From: Candidatus Bathyarchaeum sp.
GTDB taxonomy: Archaea; Thermoproteota; Bathyarchaeia; Bathyarchaeales; Bathyarchaeaceae
Length of the DNA stretch: 8,828 nucleotides
Reading direction: 5' to 3'
NCBI GenBank assembly: GCA_003096255.1
Contig: PIXS01000371.1
Span: forward strand, 1-8,828
Part shown: positions 5,964 through 8,828 of the stretch, piece after piece
Layout of the letters: each line of letters begins with the position of its first letter
Numbering within the stretch: the stretch's first letter is position 1
Made by a program: the position numbers and the translations under genes
The notes under the pieces: model-generated
Told to the model about the DNA's origin: nothing
The model's database searches: none
What the model saw: only the letters and a program-made list of their open reading frames with translations

Positions 5964-6812
5964 TTGAAGGCATTTAGAGTCTTTAGGGGCTTGATGGCTT
6001 TTCTTACAGCCATCCCTGTGAAGATGGATGAAAGCTTTTTGGAAATTGCCGCCCAGTACATGTACCTTTTTCCAATGATTGGCGCATTAGTCGGAGTTAT
6101 AGTTGGCGCTTATGCGCGTTTTACGACCCATGTCTTGTTTTTCCTGTTTGACACAGTAAATGCTGCTATTTTTTCTGGTGGACAAGAAGTCTTTTTTGAT
6201 TTTGTAGCCAAAAGCCTTGCAAGTGGTATGACAATAGCTTTCCTTCTCGTAATTATTGGGCTCCAGCACACTGATGGGCTTGTTGATGTGGGTAATGCTC
6301 TTGGGATTAGAAAGGCGTCTCTTGAAGAAAAAGTTGACATTGCTCACGAGTGGACAGTTACCCGAACTGGTGCCTTTTTCGCGCTAATTATTATGTTCTT
6401 CACTTTTCTGATTATTTTCGTGACAAAAACCGATGTTATCATACAAGCCCTAATTGTGGCTGAAGTTACTGCAAAATTAGCCATGGTCACTACAGGATGG
6501 CAAGGCGTGTCTCCTCCTCAGCAATTCTACGAAAAAAGGTGGGAAAAAGGAAGAAACTTTATCGACTTAATCAAAAACAAACATGGCCTTTATTCTATTT
6601 CATTGTCTTTTTCTTTGGTGGTCAGTTTTCTTCTCCTTGGGTTTAGTGGATTGTTCGCTGTATTCTCTGGAATGCTTGTTGGTCTTCTAATGATACTCTT
6701 AGGAAAACATGTTTTCGGAGGCGTAAACGGTGACATATTTGGAGCCACTAATGAAATAGCACGAATGGTTGCCCTTTTCGTAATTCTGGTGAGTTCAATA
6801 TGCGTATTGTAG
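5964..6812 (+). CDS. cobS: Adenosylcobinamide-GDP ribazoletransferase (cobalamin synthase)
   Basis: CobS condenses adenosylcobinamide-GDP with alpha-ribazole, or its phosphate, to make cobalamin in the membrane. The protein is 282 residues from TTG 5964, or 284 from GTG 5958; the numbering below is from GTG. The family opening R-x-x-x-A-F-L-T-A-I-P is at 10-20 and a FPMIGALVG helix at 38-46. The acidic signature is H104-T-D106-G-L-V-D110, and the C-terminal signature GGVNGDIFGATNE is near 254-266. At least six hydrophobic segments are present. Two stretches differ from typical CobS: the segment after D110 reads VGNAL rather than TADGL, and the usual D-x-x-x-G-x-x-G appears as HEWTVTRTGAFF. 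The assignment is still secure from the end motifs and from cobY next door. It follows the HemN-like gene closely and overlaps cobY by 13 bases, so the three genes are probably one transcript. Confidence 0.88.
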   Translation: MKAFRVFRGLMAFLTAIPVKMDESFLEIAAQYMYLFPMIGALVGVIVGAYARFTTHVLFFLFDTVNAAIFSGGQEVFFDFVAKSLASGMTIAFLLVIIGLQHTDGLVDVGNALGIRKASLEEKVDIAHEWTVTRTGAFFALIIMFFTFLIIFVTKTDVIIQALIVAEVTAKLAMVTTGWQGVSPPQQFYEKRWEKGRNFIDLIKNKHGLYSISLSFSLVVSFLLLGFSGLFAVFSGMLVGLLMILLGKHVFGGVNGDIFGATNEIARMVALFVILVSSICVL

Positions 6813-7420
6813 CTTTGATTATGGCTGGGGGAAAAGGAACCCGTTTTGGTGGGGACACCGAAAAGCCAATGGCATTGTTTATGGGTATACCCCTCATCAG
6901 ACGAGTAATTGACGCAGTAAAACAGTCAAAAAAAGTTACAGAAACCTATGTGGCAGTAACATCATACAGTCCAGAAACAGCAAAAGAAGCAAGAAACGCG
7001 TCGGTATCAGTTATTGAAACAGCAGGAAAAGGATACCACGAAGACTTGCAAGAGGCAGTCAAAACTGCCAATTTGTCCTGTCCAGTTTTAATTATCTCTG
7101 CAGATATTCCTTTGTTGAGTGGAGCCTTTCTGGACGATATAATCAATAAATATGTTCAGTCGGGTAAACCTGCTTTGACTGTTATGATTCCTGAGGATGC
7201 TTTTCGTGAGTATGGCTTGTCTGCGGTTTCTCTGTATGAGTATAAAGGGAAATTGTATGCAGTTTCTGGAATCAACATAATGGATGGAAACCGCATTTTG
7301 GATGAGCAAGAACAGGAAGTTGTTGTCAGCAGTAGACCCGAAGCAGTTTTTACCGTGAACTCTCGCAACGACTTAGAGGTAGCAAAAAATTATCTGCAAA
7401 AAAGTAAGGACAAGGACTAA
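6800..7420 (+). CDS. cobY: GTP:adenosylcobinamide-phosphate guanylyltransferase, archaeal CobY type
   Basis: CobY transfers GMP from GTP to adenosylcobinamide phosphate, giving the adenosylcobinamide-GDP used by CobS. The 206-residue protein matches the roughly 200 of archaeal CobY and has a nucleotidyltransferase Rossmann-like fold. The glycine-rich GTP-binding motif is at 8-17 (MAGGKGTRFG), followed by E21-K22-P23. The metal-binding aspartate is D102 in ISADIPLL (98-106). There is no P-loop kinase domain, so this is not bacterial CobU. The fold resembles MobA and sugar-phosphate nucleotidyltransferases, but the overlap with cobS decides the role. ATG 6800 has an ideal GGTGA (6788-6792) 7 bases upstream, inside the end of cobS. 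The TAA stop lies 4 bases from the convergent cobD stop. Confidence 0.87.
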   Translation: MRIVALIMAGGKGTRFGGDTEKPMALFMGIPLIRRVIDAVKQSKKVTETYVAVTSYSPETAKEARNASVSVIETAGKGYHEDLQEAVKTANLSCPVLIISADIPLLSGAFLDDIINKYVQSGKPALTVMIPEDAFREYGLSAVSLYEYKGKLYAVSGINIMDGNRILDEQEQEVVVSSRPEAVFTVNSRNDLEVAKNYLQKSKDKD

Positions 7421-7424
7421 CTTG

Positions 7425-8564
7425 TCACTTTGTGTTGACTAAGACTTTTATTTGGTCTATCAGTTTCTTGTTTTCTTCTGGTTTTCTGACAGTTACTCTG
7501 AAGAATCTGTTGTTCAGTCCATCAAAATCTTTGCAGTCTCTAATCAGCATCCCCTTCTTGGCTAACCCCTCTTTAATTTGCGTGGACGTAACGCCTGCTT
7601 TTGTTATTTCTATTAACAGAAAGTTAGTCTCAGAAGGGTGAACCTTCAAGCCATGAACAGCATTAAGTTCGTCTTGCATCTCCTTTCTGGATTGCGAGAC
7701 AAGAAGCCGCGACTTTTGGATGAATTCATCGTCGTTTATTGCAGCTTCAGTTGCAAACATGGCTAAACTGTTTACGCTCCAAGGCATCTGCACGTTTTTC
7801 AGAGTGGTAATCAGTTCTGGGGAGCCAATGCCATAGCCGATTCTGACTCCTGCTAAGCCAAAGAATTTTGTTAACGACCTGAGAACAAACAGGTTATTGT
7901 ATTTGTTGACGTATTCTGCCATGGAATACCGTTTGTCGTCATCAACGAAGTCGATATAATCCTCGTCAAGAAAAACAAGGACATTGTTCTCTTCGGCAAC
8001 TTTGATAATTTGCAAAAGGTCTGATTTGTCATAAAGCACACCTGTTGGGCTGTTTGGGTTGCAGAGAAAAATTATCCTCGTTTTCTTTGAGATTGTGTTT
8101 TCCAGTTCTTTGACGTTTAACTGAAAACCTTTTGCTGCGTCACATCGAAGAAAAGTCATGTTTCCTCCGAAGCGTTCTATGGCTGCTTTGTACTCGCTAA
8201 AGGATGGAACAGGAATAACTGCTTCGTATTCGTCTTCTAGAAAGACTTCGTTGAACAGGTAAATCAGTTCAGTTGAGCCATTTCCAAGAATCACGTTTTT
8301 AGCTTCTACGTTGGCAGATTTTGATAGTGCCTGAAAAAGCCACTCAGGGTCTGGGTCTGGGTAATGTTGGACGACGTCAAGGTGTCCCTGAATCTTTTCT
8401 AGTGCTGTTTCTGGTGCACCAAACGGGTTTGTTGATATGCTAAAATCAAGAATTTCGTTTAATGGAATGCCGTAAGTTTCTGAAAACTTCCAAACGTTTC
8501 CACCATGAAAGTAAGGAGTTAAGTTTCTAAGAGATTTTTTGACAAGCTTGGAAACATCTACCAT
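7425..8564 (-). CDS. cobD: L-threonine-O-3-phosphate decarboxylase (CobD, PLP-dependent)
   Basis: CobD decarboxylates threonine phosphate to (R)-1-amino-2-propanol phosphate, the linker between the corrin ring and the nucleotide loop of cobalamin. The 379-residue protein is a fold-type I PLP enzyme of the HisC family. It shows H20-G-G-N-V, a CobD mark absent from histidinol-phosphate aminotransferases, then LDFSISTNPFG (39-49). It also shows CNPNSPTG (168-175), the PLP-ring aspartate D200 with Y203, the Schiff-base lysine K233 in SLTKFFG, R241 in RIGYG, and the substrate carboxylate arginine R356 in FRVTVR. HisC is the main alternative, but HGG and the facing cobS-cobY genes favour CobD. ATG 8562-8564 has only a weak AAAGGGAAG ahead of it, while a TATA-like box upstream suggests its own promoter. 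The gene converges on cobY, so the cobalamin genes here form two opposed units. Confidence 0.86.
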   Translation of the reverse strand: MVDVSKLVKKSLRNLTPYFHGGNVWKFSETYGIPLNEILDFSISTNPFGAPETALEKIQGHLDVVQHYPDPDPEWLFQALSKSANVEAKNVILGNGSTELIYLFNEVFLEDEYEAVIPVPSFSEYKAAIERFGGNMTFLRCDAAKGFQLNVKELENTISKKTRIIFLCNPNSPTGVLYDKSDLLQIIKVAEENNVLVFLDEDYIDFVDDDKRYSMAEYVNKYNNLFVLRSLTKFFGLAGVRIGYGIGSPELITTLKNVQMPWSVNSLAMFATEAAINDDEFIQKSRLLVSQSRKEMQDELNAVHGLKVHPSETNFLLIEITKAGVTSTQIKEGLAKKGMLIRDCKDFDGLNNRFFRVTVRKPEENKKLIDQIKVLVNTK

Positions 8565-8613
8565 AATGTGGCTTCCCTTTCAACTTTTCAGACCTTCGTA
8601 TTGGTAAGACGGG

Positions 8614-8623
8614 TATAAAAATT
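8614..8623 (-). promoter_or_regulatory. TATA-like promoter for cobD
   Basis: The - strand reads AATTTTTATA, an archaeal TATA-like box. Transcription would start near 8592, about 28 bases before the cobD ATG. It lies immediately after the oligo-T tract ending the upstream small gene, which fits separate transcription units. Confidence 0.42.
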
Positions 8624-8629
8624 AACAGC

Positions 8630-8635
8630 AAAAAA
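8630..8635 (-). terminator. Oligo-T terminator after the small membrane protein gene
   Basis: Three bases past the TAG of the 53-residue gene the - strand has AGCAC-TTTTTT-GCTG. The six-T tract is the usual archaeal termination signal. AGCA and TGCT could form a very short stem around it. It sits between that gene and the cobD promoter. Confidence 0.4.
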
Positions 8636-8638
8636 GTG

Positions 8639-8800
8639 CTAGTTTGTTTTTTTCTCAGCGACCTTAAGGAAACGAAGTAACTCGTCCTCGATTAGCCATT
8701 GCATCTTGAAGTGGCTATTGTAATCGTTGAATATGCGGTAGAGCCAGTATGCCGCTGCCACACCACAAGTTACAACACTTAAACCGACATACTTTTTCAT
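8639..8800 (-). CDS. Small single-pass membrane protein, 53 residues, unknown function
   Basis: ATG at 8798-8800 opens a frame of 53 codons ending at TAG 8639-8641. The protein has a Lys-rich start (MKK), one hydrophobic helix at about 4-24 (containing VVTCGVAAAYWLYRIF), then a charged, probably helical cytosolic part with acidic and hydrophobic residues (IEDELLRFLKVAEKK). I do not recognise a family. The frame stays open upstream to the window edge without another ATG, GTG or TTG, so a longer protein with a start outside the window is possible. No strong Shine-Dalgarno is visible (CCGGGG lies upstream). Support comes from the membrane-protein pattern and the oligo-T tract right after the stop. 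It is co-directional with cobD but seems separately transcribed. Confidence 0.48.
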   Translation of the reverse strand: MKKYVGLSVVTCGVAAAYWLYRIFNDYNSHFKMQWLIEDELLRFLKVAEKKTN

Positions 8801-8828
8801 TGAGAACCCCGGTGATGTCCTGAAACCC

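Noticed and set aside
6800..7420. MobA-type molybdopterin guanylyltransferase
   Set aside because: The fold and opening motif are shared, but the 13-base overlap with cobS and the CobY-like length favour CobY.
7425..8564. Histidinol-phosphate aminotransferase (HisC) as the identity of this gene
   Set aside because: The N-terminal HGGNV and LDFSxxxNPFG features and the adjacent cobS-cobY favour CobD, and no histidine genes are nearby.
1..8828. CRISPR arrays, tRNA or rRNA genes, insertion sequences, attachment sites
   Set aside because: No regularly spaced repeats, tRNA T-loop motif, transposase or terminal inverted repeats were seen on either strand. The genes fit together as ordinary chromosomal operons.

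Overview
This window most likely comes from an anaerobic archaeon. The evidence is a UbiA prenyltransferase of the ether-lipid (DGGGP synthase) type, a radical SAM protein of the tetraether lipid synthase (Tes/MJ0619) family, a CobY-type guanylyltransferase (the archaeal replacement for bacterial CobU), GGTGA-type ribosome binding sites, and BRE/TATA-like promoter boxes instead of -35/-10 pairs. The gene mix and moderate GC content would suit Bathyarchaeia or a related uncultured lineage, but that placement is inference. No rRNA, tRNA, CRISPR, insertion sequence or phage gene was seen.

Region 1 (1-2470, + strand) is a lipid-related operon. It contains the last 35 residues of an NDP-sugar epimerase/dehydratase-like protein, then a UbiA prenyltransferase, then the Tes-family radical SAM protein, whose start overlaps the UbiA stop (ATGA). 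The UbiA protein would attach the second geranylgeranyl chain to glycerol phosphate. The Tes-like protein would join or modify the resulting archaeol chains. A 10-bp hairpin at 2491-2516 lies between this operon and the convergent genes that follow.

Region 2 (2560-4430, - strand) holds a class I flavoprotein disulfide reductase (dihydrolipoamide dehydrogenase/mycothione reductase-like). Upstream of it is a 92-residue membrane protein with a His-rich tail. That small gene starts at TTG, behind a clear GGTGA site and a good BRE/TATA promoter.

Region 3 (4431-8564) is centred on cobalamin. A roughly 220-base leader precedes a HemN/HemW-like radical SAM gene, which is followed by cobS (cobalamin synthase) and cobY (GTP:adenosylcobinamide-phosphate guanylyltransferase), all on the + strand. 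cobD (threonine-phosphate decarboxylase) converges on cobY with only 4 bases between the stop codons. CobD makes the aminopropanol phosphate linker, CobY activates adenosylcobinamide phosphate, and CobS joins it to the lower-ligand nucleoside. The partners expected for the same branch (cbiB, cobT, cobZ) are not in the window. The HemN-like protein keeps the radical SAM core but lacks several HemN and HemW signature residues, so its substrate is open.

Region 4 (8565-8828) carries the cobD promoter, an oligo-T terminator and a 53-residue single-pass membrane protein on the - strand whose family I do not recognise.

The most interesting points are the coupled UbiA/Tes-like lipid pair, with an unusual cysteine spacing in the Tes-like protein, and the atypical HemN-like radical SAM protein co-directional with late cobalamin genes. 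I found no complete system that I can call previously undescribed.
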